Below, piece by piece: positions 21,401-33,837 of a DNA stretch of 64,000 nt. Numbering within the stretch: position 1 is the stretch's first letter; the number at the start of each line of letters is the position of its first letter. The translations under genes and the position numbers were made by a program. The DNA comes from Paraspadella gotoi (taxonomy: Eukaryota; Chaetognatha), in NCBI GenBank assembly GCA_051294375.1, contig CM119264.1:27571469-27635468 (forward strand), in the 5' to 3' direction. The notes under the pieces are model-generated. The model was not told where the DNA came from. It worked only from the letters and a program-made list of their open reading frames with translations, and did no database searches.

Positions 21401-23095
21401 GCCGAATTTCCAGATCGGGTAAGTATCCCAGTGGGAGAGGGCGAGGTCCTGGGGTGAGGTGCATGACGACGACGACGAGACGAGACGACGAACGACGAAC
21501 GACGATCAGTATTTTGAAAAAAACGTTCGCTTGAACCCATCGGACGAGTGAGTCCGGTTGTCTCGAGAGTTAACGTCAAACGTGAAAGCTTAGGGTCGTT
21601 ATATGTCTCTTTGTCATGAAATTTATGATATTTCATCATGATTTATATGGTTTATTTGTCAACAAACAAACAAGAACTATTGACATATGGGTGGCGCGTT
21701 GTAAGTATCTCCTTATATAATATATATACTTCCTGTTGTATGTGTGTATGATTTCTTATTTGAAAAAAAAAAGCGAATATGAGTGGAGTAAAAAAAAATT
21801 GGTAAAAGTTTCATAAAAATGATCTAAAGAGTCAATTACGTAATATGTCAACAGGGTCGATGATGACAACGACGACGACGACGAAGACGACGACGACAAC
21901 CGAAAACCAGGCCGGCAAATTGTCTGAGAAAATTGGTAAGAAGTCAGAAGTCATGGACTCCCGACTGAGGGACAACGTGAAATTAAAGTCGATTGTGGTT
22001 TTGATTTTATTTCGAGGGGAAAAAAAAAGATGATTTCTTTTAAACGTAATCACAAGCACAACCAGTATAAATAGTTTGAGATATATTTTCATAATGAAAT
22101 CCCCTTTGCTAAATACAAAAAAACAATTTTTTCAAACTAATTGAAAATTTACTTTTATTCATAGACAAGAAATGAGGAAACAGATTAGCTTTTAATTGTT
22201 TCATCTAAGATAGAAATAATCTTTCTTTAATAATTTTTAAATTGAATGCAAATCCTGATTTTTTCAGCTCGGGTTTTTAGTTGCGAAGAGAGTACTCGCG
22301 GAGCGACTCACTTTTCGGTCGGTCTGTCGGTCTGTCTGCCGGTCGGAATGTGTGTCCGTCGATTTGTTGCACTTACTCTAAAAATGAAACATAACTCGCC
22401 TATAGTTGGTTGCTCATTTGTTAAAACAGGAAATCTAAATCTAAGTAACTGCTAGCGCCGTCTTCGATTATAAAAAATAATTAAAAGTCAGAACATCTCA
22501 TAAATACACGGGCAAAGAAAGTTATTTTAGTTAATACTTGGCATACTGGTAATCATTACTAAATGCTTCTTGTGCATGTATTTCATACTTGTGTAGTCAC
22601 TGCGGCGCAACACATTGGATGGACCGATCTTGTTTCATAATAGAAAAGGTCTTGCGACACAAGATAATCACGCAACTGCGGATTATCCTTATTAACTACG
22701 AACAAAAAAATTAACTAAGTTACATTATTGGCAAATATCACGAATGCAATCGTGAGACACAGAACTGTCAAGGACATAAAAAAGAGATAGGTTCTCGGTT
22801 TAATCGAAAGATAATGAATTAAAAACATTTAGGGAATTCGCGCACCTGACGTTTATTTGTTCTCAAATTAATCTACAGATTGAACTATTATCATTGTTTG
22901 TCGTCATGTTACTTTTTTGTTGTGAAATGTTTTTCAACAGAAGGAAAAAATTTGAAACTTTTAATTAAAATTTTTTTTTTATCTAATCTAATAATATCAT
23001 TTTCAAGAAAATTTAACTAAATTTTGAATGCAGTTCGTTTTAAAACAGGTTATATATTATTAAATGCCGTCTAAACTTCTCGACCTTAAATTAAG
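21401..23095. other. Upstream region of DRE1, no exon recognised
   Basis: AT-rich sequence between the CT block and the DRE1 start. Acidic/basic triplet stretches (GAC/GAT near 21460 and 21855) are the only compositional features. It may contain the DRE1 promoter. Confidence 0.4.
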
Positions 23096-23475
23096 ATGAA
23101 GTCAGCGGCGTTAACGTGTTTGGCTTTGATCATAATTAGCGACTCAGTTCAGAGTCTTCAGACAGAGTCCAGGTAATTCTTTATTCAAAAAAATCTATCT
23201 CTTGTCTCTGCATAATTTTTCAGTCTTTATTTGGATCATAGTTTAGCATCGGAGCCTTGGCTGAACGCCGTCTGGGCCGGGTTCGACTTCTGGTGTCCGC
23301 GCGGTTGGGCCATTTCCGGATTTCGTTCCGTCTACCGCTCCCGATACAAGGACAGGCAATGGGCTTTCACGGTGAATTGTTTCACTTCATTTTCACTAAA
23401 TTGTTGTGAGAGAATCTCGTTTTCTGGTTGTTCGTTCAGCTGTCAACAAGTTTGGGCAGAAAGGATTTCTTAATC

Positions 23476-23506
<31 letters not shown>

Positions 23507-26500
23507 TCTACTCTCTCTTGTCTCTCTCTCTTCTCTCCTTCCCTCTCTCTCTGCTTCTCTCTCTCTCTCTGCCACTTCGTGGAACTTCCAGGGACGAGGA
23601 TCGATGCGCGTCAGCCCTCCGCCTGGAGACAGGCAACAGGCTCCTCTTCTCGAACTGTGGCCATCGGCCAGTTCTGGAGTTGAAATGGCCGGTCCGACAT
23701 AGACAGTAGAAGAAACTACTAAATGTTTAACTACATGTTGAATGATGTATTTTGTTTATTGTGGCCAAGGGATTCGTTAGAAAAAAAGGGACACAGTTCT
23801 GCCTAATACTTGAGTACTATTAAGATTCTGTGTTTTAGTATTGGCCCTTCAGCATTTTTAGACAAAAGGACCCATTAGACGTACTCGATACTGTCCAGGG
23901 TCAAGTGTAATCATTTCTATTTCTATTTCTATTTCTCAAACAAAATTAGACATATTGCATAATTGCGTCTTCTTGTCTTCTTGTCTTCTATGTGAACCAA
24001 TTTTTAATTTTACTCGAATTTTTTTCAAAACTACTGTTATAGCTAGTTACCAAATTAATTATTGTCCAACGCGTATTATTTTTATTTTCTTCAGTGCACC
24101 CAAGTCCCGCGGTTGACGGTGTCGACTGCTAAGTTGACCGACGTCTACTCGACGTCATCTTTCGGAAACATCGACTTTCAATGCAAAGACGGAGGTCAGT
24201 GAAGTGAGGAGGAAGATGAAGAGCGGGTGAGTTCGACGTAAGGAAAGTAATCGATACATCAAATACTAAGAGAAACTAGCACAGACAAAAATCAAGTCTC
24301 TATCAAAATACATGCCCATCCATCCGGTAATGAATATATCAATTTCAAATCACCAGTTATGATGTCAACTTATTACCTAGGATTGGTGGTCGGAGTTTCG
24401 AGTCCTCCTGTCACTGACCGGTCTCATCCAAAGTAAGATATAAATTTCGTAATAAATTAAAAATGTGAATGCCTTTTTCGATATGCGATTCCCTCCATTG
24501 TCAGGCGCCATTTTAAATTCACCTGCGCGTCGTTGATGCCACCGCGTATCATTTCTTGTCATCACTTGGAGACGATTCCTCGGGTAAGCTTAGTTGGGGT
24601 AAGTTTCATTTGGTCGTCGTCGGAGTCGTTTTCCTTGTTGTTGAAATATCGATAATAATAATCGCCTTCATAGACATCATCGACTAAGAATACATTATTA
24701 ATATTTTTAATTATGTCAATTGATATGTTTTTCTCAAAGTTCCACGAAACTCAAGTTGGCGAAGAGATCGAATTCCATCTCGACCCTTCAAACTCAAAAG
24801 GATTCGGAATTTCTGGCCTCAAAGGAACTTTTAACTCTGACGCTAACGACCACAAGTGGGAGACGTCCGTTTCCAGGTGGCGGGGCTGCACCTGTTCCCC
24901 GGGATTTACAGGTGCCAGGCGGAAAGAAAAAAAAAGTTGAGAAAAACGAAAGTTAACAATTTAAATTTATTTTGATTCTTTTTCGGGTTAAAATTGTTTT
25001 TTTCGTATCCGTTCATAGTATGTAAAATTTACTATTCGTTATTTCAAAAGGCGACTTGTGCGAAATTTCTTGCCGCACCATTCCATGCTCCCTGAAGGAA
25101 AGCAGGAGGAATCAAGAAGACGACTTGAGCTTTTATTGTCCGCCTAATCACGTGATCAAAGAAATTTATAACACGAAAGACGCTCGGAAGGAAAAAGTCA
25201 AATGGGCCTTCGGGTAAAAGGACCACTCCCTTTAGTGTTACACTCGTATATATAATGCTCGCTCGTATATTTTTGCGGCACCAGACTCTTTCTTTTAATT
25301 CAATCCCGTAGCCTTTCCCATGAACAGTTGTATCTTCGTAGGCGTTGGCTGTTCATTACTACTAATTTAAAAATCGAAACGGTACGGTTACAGTGCCGCG
25401 TTTTCTCCGCTCCTTATCAACAGACGTTATTGCAAGACTTATTTCTTTTCTTTATCGCTTCGCCAAAACCAAATGGAAGATTTTATTTGTCTATGCGGGC
25501 TACTTGGCTCGGCTTGTGTACAACCAGACGGTCAAAACTTATATTAGGTCAACAAAAAATAAGGCGGGCCAAAATGTATCACTTTTCTTCATTAGCCTAA
25601 TGATTAGGAGTTCTATAATACAAAATTCTTTTGTCCTTTATAAAAACGAGAGAGATCAAATTCGTCGTAGTCCCATTCCACTTCGCCGTCGTCGTCGTCG
25701 TCGTCGTTGTCAGTCGGGCGCCGATGTCATTGTCGGCGCCAGGGGCTGTTTTGTCGCTTGCTTCGGTTCGTCATTCGTTAAGTGTCAGGGGCTGTTTTCG
25801 TCATTGTCGCTCGTTTCTGTTGTTTCGCAGCGTCTTTAGATAGTTTTCCTCGTTTCGGTGTTGTTGTTGGTATCGGAAGGCAGCGGCAGCAGCGCGGCGG
25901 CGGCAGCGCCTGCCACAATGTCGTCGTCGTTGTTGTTATTTCTCGCAGCAACTTTTGGAGTCCTTTCCTTCTTAAGCCTGAGGTCAGGCTGCTGAAGCGG
26001 CGCTCCTGCGGCGTCGTGTGGTCGGCTTCCGCGGCGGGACGAAGACGCGGCTAAGCGACTTTGCGAACTTTTGGAGTTGAATGTTGAAAGATACGCCCGT
26101 CCGAAATCTGATGGACGCGAAGGGACGTAATACATAGATGTCTGTGGCATGTTGTCAGTGTTCACCAAACCCACCTCAACTCCAGGCAACCCCCTTCACT
26201 CCCTCAACCCCTTTCGCTCCAGGCGACTAATCACTCCAGCGGGACCCTCCCTCACTCCAGCCACAGCCTCGCATCCATCAAATCCTGATTCCTCAACCGT
26301 GAAATCCGTCGTGGATGTGACAACAACCGGAGAGCGTTTCTTGGAGGCGTCGGCGTCGGTCGAGTCGTCGTCGACGCTGGCACTTCCTTCACCGCCCGAC
26401 CGTGCACGTCTCGGTGCCCGACGCGGCCCCGCGGCTCTGCCTGGCTGACTGCCCTTCTCATCTCCTGCGCCTCTCAGAATTTTCAAAGTCGAATTTTGCA

Positions 26501-26890
26501 TCTCGACGACGAATTTTGAGATGAAATTCAAAATGGCGACCGATGCGAAAAGGCGGCGAGATTTCCGGAATGCGGTCTCGTTGGTGAATGCGGTTGGTGA
26601 AAGGCCTCAACTACTGTTCACTTAGTTCTTTGATGAAAAACGCAGTAGTTTTAGATTCTTTTCACAGTACAGCGTCTTTATCTAAGTTATTTTTCGTTAA
26701 GATATAAATATTCTTTTGATTACTACCTCCTTTCTGTATTCAATTTATTTATAATTATCTCAATAATTCATTATTCAATTCATCATTCCATTCATTCATT
26801 CATTCATTCATTAACTTTTGTTCGTGCACTAAAAACATAGAAATGTGATAAGAAAAAATAAAAAAGAACTGATTTGGCTAATCGGGATGT

Positions 26891-26930
<40 letters not shown>

Positions 26931-27466
26931 TCTCTTCTCTCTCTCTCTCTCTCATCTCCTCTCTCTCTCTCTCTCTCTCTCTCTTCACGCAATGACTGAC
27001 CCATCGAATTAACCTAACTGCACTGTCATATTCTCGATTTTCCCTCCAAGACTTGTGAATGTTTTATTTCTTTAAACCGATAATTAATATAATAAATAAT
27101 AATAATTAATAATAATAATTAATAATAATAATAATAAATCAAAATAAAATAAATAATAATAATAATAAATAATATAATTTTTTATCGGTAATAATAACTA
27201 TCCACATAAAACTAAATATAATTTAATATATTAATAACTAATATCATATACTCGAACTAATCACACTGTACTATCATATGCTGTTTAAATCAAGCCATGA
27301 AATCAGCCACCGTTTTACTGCAGAAAGGAGCAGCAGGAGCGAAGCGACCCAAAATCATCAACGCCAAGCAGCACAGCGCATCCCTCGATCCTTCCGTCGA
27401 CGAAACACGGAGTTATCGCATGCCAAATCTGGTGAGGTTTGGTTATGACTTTCCTCCCCAATCGGG

Positions 27467-27513
<47 letters not shown>

Positions 27514-27554
27514 CTCTCTCATCTCTCCTCTCTCTTTCCTCTCTCTCTCTCTTG

Positions 27555-27623
<69 letters not shown>

Positions 27624-30600
27624 CTCTCCTCCCTCTCTCCCGCCGAATTTCAGATCGGGTAAGTATCACCAGTGGGAGAGGCGAGGTCCTGGGTGAGGTG
27701 CCATGACGATGACGACGACGACGACGACGACGAACACGAACGACGACTTCAGTTTTGACGTCGTGACATCGACCGAGTCCGGTTGTCTCCAAGTCAAGAG
27801 TTAAACGTCAAACGTGAAAGCTTAGGGTCGTTTGTCTCCTTGCTCATGAAATTTTATGATATTTCATTCATGATTTATATGATTGATTTGTCAACAAACA
27901 ACAAGAACTATTGCATCATGGGTGGCGCGGTTGTAAGTACTCCTTATATAATATATATACTTCCTGTTGTATGTGTGTATGATTTTTATTTGAAAAAAAA
28001 AAAGCAATATGAGTGGAGTAAGAAAAAAATTGGTAAAAGTTTCAATAAAAATGATTCTAAAGAGTCAATTACGTAATATGTCAACAGGGTCGATGATGAC
28101 AACGAACGACGACGTACGAAGACGACGACAACCGAAAACCAGGCCGGCAAATTGTCTGAGAAAATTGGTAGAAGCAGAAGTCATGAACTCCGCGCCTTGG
28201 AGGAACAACCGTGAAATTAAAAGTCGATTGTGGTTCTGATTTTAAATTCGAAGGAAAAAAACAAAACAATTTGATGATCTTATTTTAAACGTTATCACAA
28301 TCACAACCAAGGTAATAAAATAGTTTGAGATATATTTTCATAATGAAATCCCCTTTGCTAATACAAAAAAAATTTTTTCAAACTAATTTGAAATTTTACT
28401 TTATTCATCAGACAAGAAATGAGGAAACAAATCAGCTTTATAATTGTTTCCTCAATATTTCTTTAATAAATTTTTAAATTGGAATGCCTAAATCCTGATT
28501 TATTTCCAGCTAGGTTTTTTAAGTTTGCGAAAGCGAGTACCACGCGGAGCGACTCACTTTTTCGGTCGGTCTGTCGGTTCTGTCTGTCGTCGAATGTGTG
28601 TCGCGTCGATTTTGTTGCACTTACTTTAAAAATGAAACTTAACTCGCCTATAGTTTGGTTTGCTCATTTGTTAAAACAGGAAAACTAAATCTAAGTGACT
28701 GCTAACGCCGTCTTCAACCCTAATAAAGAATAATTAAAAAAAATAAACATAAAATAAAATAAAATAAAATAAAATAAAATAAAAAAAATAAATAAAAGTC
28801 AGAACATCTCAATAAATACACGGGCTAAGAAAGTTATTTTAGTTAATACTTGGCATACTGGTAATCATTACTAAATGCTTCCTTGTGCATGTATTTCATA
28901 CTTGTGTAGTCATCGCGGCGCAACACATTTGGGATGGACCGATCTTGTTCATAAATAGAAAAGGTCTTGCGACACAAGAATTAATCACGCAACGCGGATT
29001 ATCCTTATTAACTACAAAACTAAAAAAATTAACCTAAAGTTACATTATTGGCAAATATCACGAATGCAATCGTGAGACACAGAAACTGTCAAGGACAAAC
29101 AAAGAGAGATTAAAGTTCTCGGTTTAATCGAAGATAATGAATTAAAAACATTTAGGGAAATTCGCGCACCTGGACCGTTTATTTGTTCTCAAATTAATCT
29201 ACAGATTGAACTCATTATCATTGTTTGTCGTCATTTACTTTTTATGTTGTGAAATGTTTTTCAACAGAAGGAAAAAATTTGAAACTTTTAATATTCAAAT
29301 TTTTTTTTTATCTAATCTAATAATATCATTTTCAAGGAAAATTTAACGTAAATTTTGCAAATGCAGTTCGTTTTAAAACAGGTTAATATATTATTAAATG
29401 CGTCTAAAACTTCTCTGACCATTAAATTAAAGATGAAGTCAGCGCGTTAAACGTGTTTGCTTTGATCATAATTAGCGACTCAGCAGAGTCTTCAGACAGA
29501 GTCCCCAGGTAATTCTATTAATTTCAAAAAATCTATCTCTCTTGTCTCTGCATAATTTTTCAGCTTTATTTGGATCAAGTTTAGCATACGGAGCCTTGGC
29601 TGAACGCCCGTCTGGGCCGGGTTTCGACTTCTGGTGTCCGCCGCGTTGGGCCCATTTCGATTTCGTTCCGTCTACCGCTCGCGGGATCAAGGACAGGCAA
29701 ATGGGCTTTCACGGTGGAATTGTTTTCACTTCATTTCACACTAAATGGTTGTGAGAGAAATCTCGTTTTCTGGTTGTTCGTTCAGCTGTCAACAGTTTGG
29801 GCAGAAAGGATTTTCATTAATCGTCCATCCTCTTCTCTCTCTCTCTCCTCGTCTCTCTTCTCAGTCTCTCCTCTCTCTCTCTCTCTCTCTCCACTCGTAA
29901 ATCTTCCAGGGAGAGGCTGGCCGTCCAGGCCCTCCGCCCTGGAGAACAGCCAACAGGCCCTCTGCTCTGAACGTGGCCAATCGGTCCAGTTCTTGAGTTG
30001 AATGCGGGAGTCGAATAGACAGTAGAAAACTACAAATTTTAACCTACATTGAATAGATGTTTTTTTATGCCAAGGGATTTCGTTTAGAAAAAAAAGGGAC
30101 ACAGTTCTGCCTAATACTTGAGTAACTATTAAGATTCTGTGTTTTAGTATTGGCCCTTCAGCATTTAATTAGACAAAAGGACCCATTAGACGTACTCGAT
30201 ACTGTCCAGGGTCAAGTGTAATCATTTCTATTTCTATTTCTATTTTCTCAAACAAATTAGACATATTGCATAATTGCTCCTTCTTGTTTCTTGTCTTCTA
30301 TGTGAACCAATTTTTAATTTTTACTTCGAAATTTTTTCAAAAAACTACTGTTACTAGGCTTAGTTTAACCAAATTAATTATTGTGTCCAACGCGTATTAT
30401 TTTTTATATTTTCTTCAGTGTACCCAAAGTCCCCGTGACGGAGTGTCGACTGCCTAAGTTGACCGACGTCCTACTCGACGTCAATCTTCGGAACTCGACT
30501 TCAATGCCAAAGAACGGGAGTCAAGTGAAAGTGAAGGAGGAAGATGAAGAGCGGGTGAGTTCGACGTAAGGAAAGTAATCGATACATCAAATACTAAGAG

Positions 30601-33600
30601 AAAGCTAGCAAAAACAAAAATCAAGTCTCTATCAAATACATGCCCATACCATCCGGTAATGAATATATCAATTTCCAAATCACCAGTTATGATGTCAACT
30701 TATTACCATAGGATTGGTGGTCGGAAGTTTCGAGTCCTCCCTGTCACTGACCGGTCTCTCAGTAGATATAATTGCCGTAATAAATTAAAAATGTGAATCC
30801 GCCTTTTTTCGATATGCGATTCCTGCCATTGTCAAGGCCCATTTTTAAATCTCACCCTGCGCGTCGTTGATGCCACGCGTATCATTTCTTGTCACTCACT
30901 TTGAGACGATTCCTCGGTCAAAGCTTAGTTTGGGGTAAGTTTCATTTTTTCCTCGCGTAGTCCGTTTTCCTTTGTGTTGAAAATATCGACTAATAATAAT
31001 CGCCTTCATAGACATCATCGACTAACGAATACATTATTAATATTTTTAATTAAAAATGTCAATTGATATGTTTTTCTCAAAGTTCACCGCACTCAGTTTT
31101 GGCGAAGGATCGACATTCCATCTCCGATCCCCTTCAAACCAAAAGGCATTCGGCAATTTTCTGGCTCTCAAAGGAACTTTAACTCGAAACGCTAAAACGA
31201 CCAACAAGTGGGAGACGTCCGTTCCAGGTGGCGGGGCTGCACCTGTTCCCCGGGATTTACAGGTGCCAGGCGGAAAGAAAAAAAAGTTGAAGAAAAACGA
31301 AAAGTTAACAATTAAATTTATTTTGATTCTTTTTCGGGTTAAAATTGTTTTTTTCGTATCCGTTCATAGTATGTAAAATTTACTAATTCGTTATTTCAAA
31401 AGGCGAACTTCTGCGAAATTTCTTGCCGCACCTTCCATGCTCACCTGAAGGAAAGCAAGGAGGAATCAAGAAGACGACTTGAGCTTTATTTGTCCGCCTA
31501 AATCACGTGATCAAAGAAATTTATAACACGAAAGACGCTCGGAAGGAAAAAGTCAAATGGGCCTTCGGGTAAAAGGACCACTCCCTTTAGTGTTACACTC
31601 GTATATATAATGCTCGCTCGTATATTTTTGCGGCACCAGACTCTTTCTTTTAATTCAATCCCGTAGCCTTTCCCATGAACAGTTGTATCTTCGTAGGCGT
31701 TGGCTGTTCATTACTACTAATTTAAAAATCGAAACGGTACGGTTACAGTGCCGCGTTTTCTCCGCTCCTTATCAACAGACGTTATTGCAAGACTTATTTC
31801 TTTTCTTTATCGCTTCGCCAAAACCAAATGGAAGATTTTATTTGTCTATGCGGGCTACTTGGCTCGGCTTGTGTACAACCAGACGGTCAAAACTTATATT
31901 AGGTCAACAAAAAATAAGGCGGGCCAAAAATGTATCACTTTTCTTTCATTAGCCCTACTGATTAGGAGTTCTATAATACAATTCTTTTGCTCTTACATAT
32001 ATAGCAAAGTATAGCCATTGAGGAATTTAAACTATTTATTATACTAGGCAATTGAAAATATGTGTTCTATAAATTTGTTACATGTTTATTATTGTAAAAA
32101 TAGTTCAGAGTAACGATATCGGATAGGCTTCGCCACTTATTTCATAGCGTGAACAGGAGCGTCGAGCTGATTGATTGGTATTCAAATGACAGAGGAAGGG
32201 AGGAAAGTCAAATNNNNNNNNNNNNNNNNNNNNNNNNNCTATCAATGAAGTGGTATTATTGTTCAAAGAAAGTATAAAGGACCATTTCCTTAAGTATTAG
32301 TTTGGGCCTTGGGGAATACTTTATTGGACTCCGCGCGAGCATCAAAATGTAAGAAGCTGAATTTTATGAAATTCTTATAACCATATGTAATATGTAAAGT
32401 TGTAATCGGTGATATTATTAAACAATCTACATTCTTAACTAATACGAACTTTTTAATAATATAAAATAATGGATCTCCATGCAGATCGAACCCATCAGAC
32501 CCATCGTACGGATTGCATTGTTGCAACGGTCTGCCAAGAAATGGGCAATCTTGTCAACTGGTCGACACGAAGCAGGTCATTCGATTCATACGATTAGAAA
32601 TGAAGGACATTATGCAATGAAGATTGACCCTGAATTAAAAATGATTTTCAGGGTGAAATCCTTAATAAGAATGGCGGCGGCTTCAACTACACAGTCAACA
32701 AAACTTTTTTGGGAATAGCAGGTAAACTTTAAAAATTTTAATTCTATTATAATTCGCAATTTTTTGGATAATTATTAAAATGAAAGATATCGATGGCATT
32801 TATAGCGATAAAAATTTATCATCAATCATTAAATATTTTAATATATTTAATAAATAAAAGAGTTATTAATAATCTTTAAATAAACCCAGGGATGTCTTCG
32901 AATTTCTCTCGAGAGCAGGGAGTTCGGATCTGGCGACCAACGCTGCCTGTCATTGCCTGCAATTGCCATAAGGAAACGGAATCAGGTTGGGCAAATTTGT
33001 CTTTATTCATTTAAGAGTTGTTTAAAGTTGTTTATTAACCAATTTGTCTTTTATTTTTACCTCCCCCCCCCAAAAAAAAGCAGAATCTAATTGGGGATTC
33101 CTTTGGAACGCCCTCTTCAAATCGGTTCTCGCTATCGGAAAAACAAAAGACAAAGTCTCCATCGTCACTCTGCAGTTGCCGAACGGATCGGATTCGCAGA
33201 TGTGGACCATGAAGAACGGGGTTTTAATTAATCGGTGATACGAAGTTAGAGAGAGATAGAGACAGATGTTTTTAAGATAACCCATATTCCTTCTCTAGCG
33301 AAGGTTTCGCGATCGATATCGCGCCGGATCGAAGCCTGATCCCGGCGCCACCAACGGGATCTCCGTCGCAGGCTTGGAGGTTTGAAGTAAAACAAATGAA
33401 CATCGATACCATTTTGATAAAATAAAAAAAAATTAAATTATTCCCTTTGTTAATAAATAAAAGGTACATTGGTCAGACGATCTTCAATCCCAAACTTCGC
33501 CTCTTCGTTTCGACTCACGGATTTGGTGAGGACGGAATGCGTCTCACGGTTCTTAACTTGCGGACAACAATCGATTCGAATTGGCTCGTTAAAAGATTAG

Positions 33601-33744
33601 GTTAGATTTACTTAAAAATTTAGTTATGGAAATTATTATTAACTATTTATTTCGTAATACTTTCGCTAGTGATTTCCATAGAAAAACCCCTCAGAAAAAT
33701 GTTTTAAATGAGTTGTGGTATTTTAGTGTTTGGTAGTTTTTGCG

Positions 33745-33837
<93 letters not shown>

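Larger units (their letters stand above)
18110..25640. repeat. Copy A of a ~6.35-kb duplicated unit
   Basis: Begins AACGAGAGAGATCAAATTCG and ends where the same words recur at 25645. Anchors against copy B: 23096 pairs with 29433, 25394 with 31749. Copy A keeps open reading frames through DRE1 exons 1-8. It is longer than copy B because it also holds the minisatellite 18222-19400. Confidence 0.85.

Noticed and set aside
33084-33600. Toxin gene because of the ricin-like fold
   Set aside because: Only the sugar-binding beta-trefoil fold with QxW motifs is present; there is no N-glycosidase chain. This fold is common in ordinary lectins.
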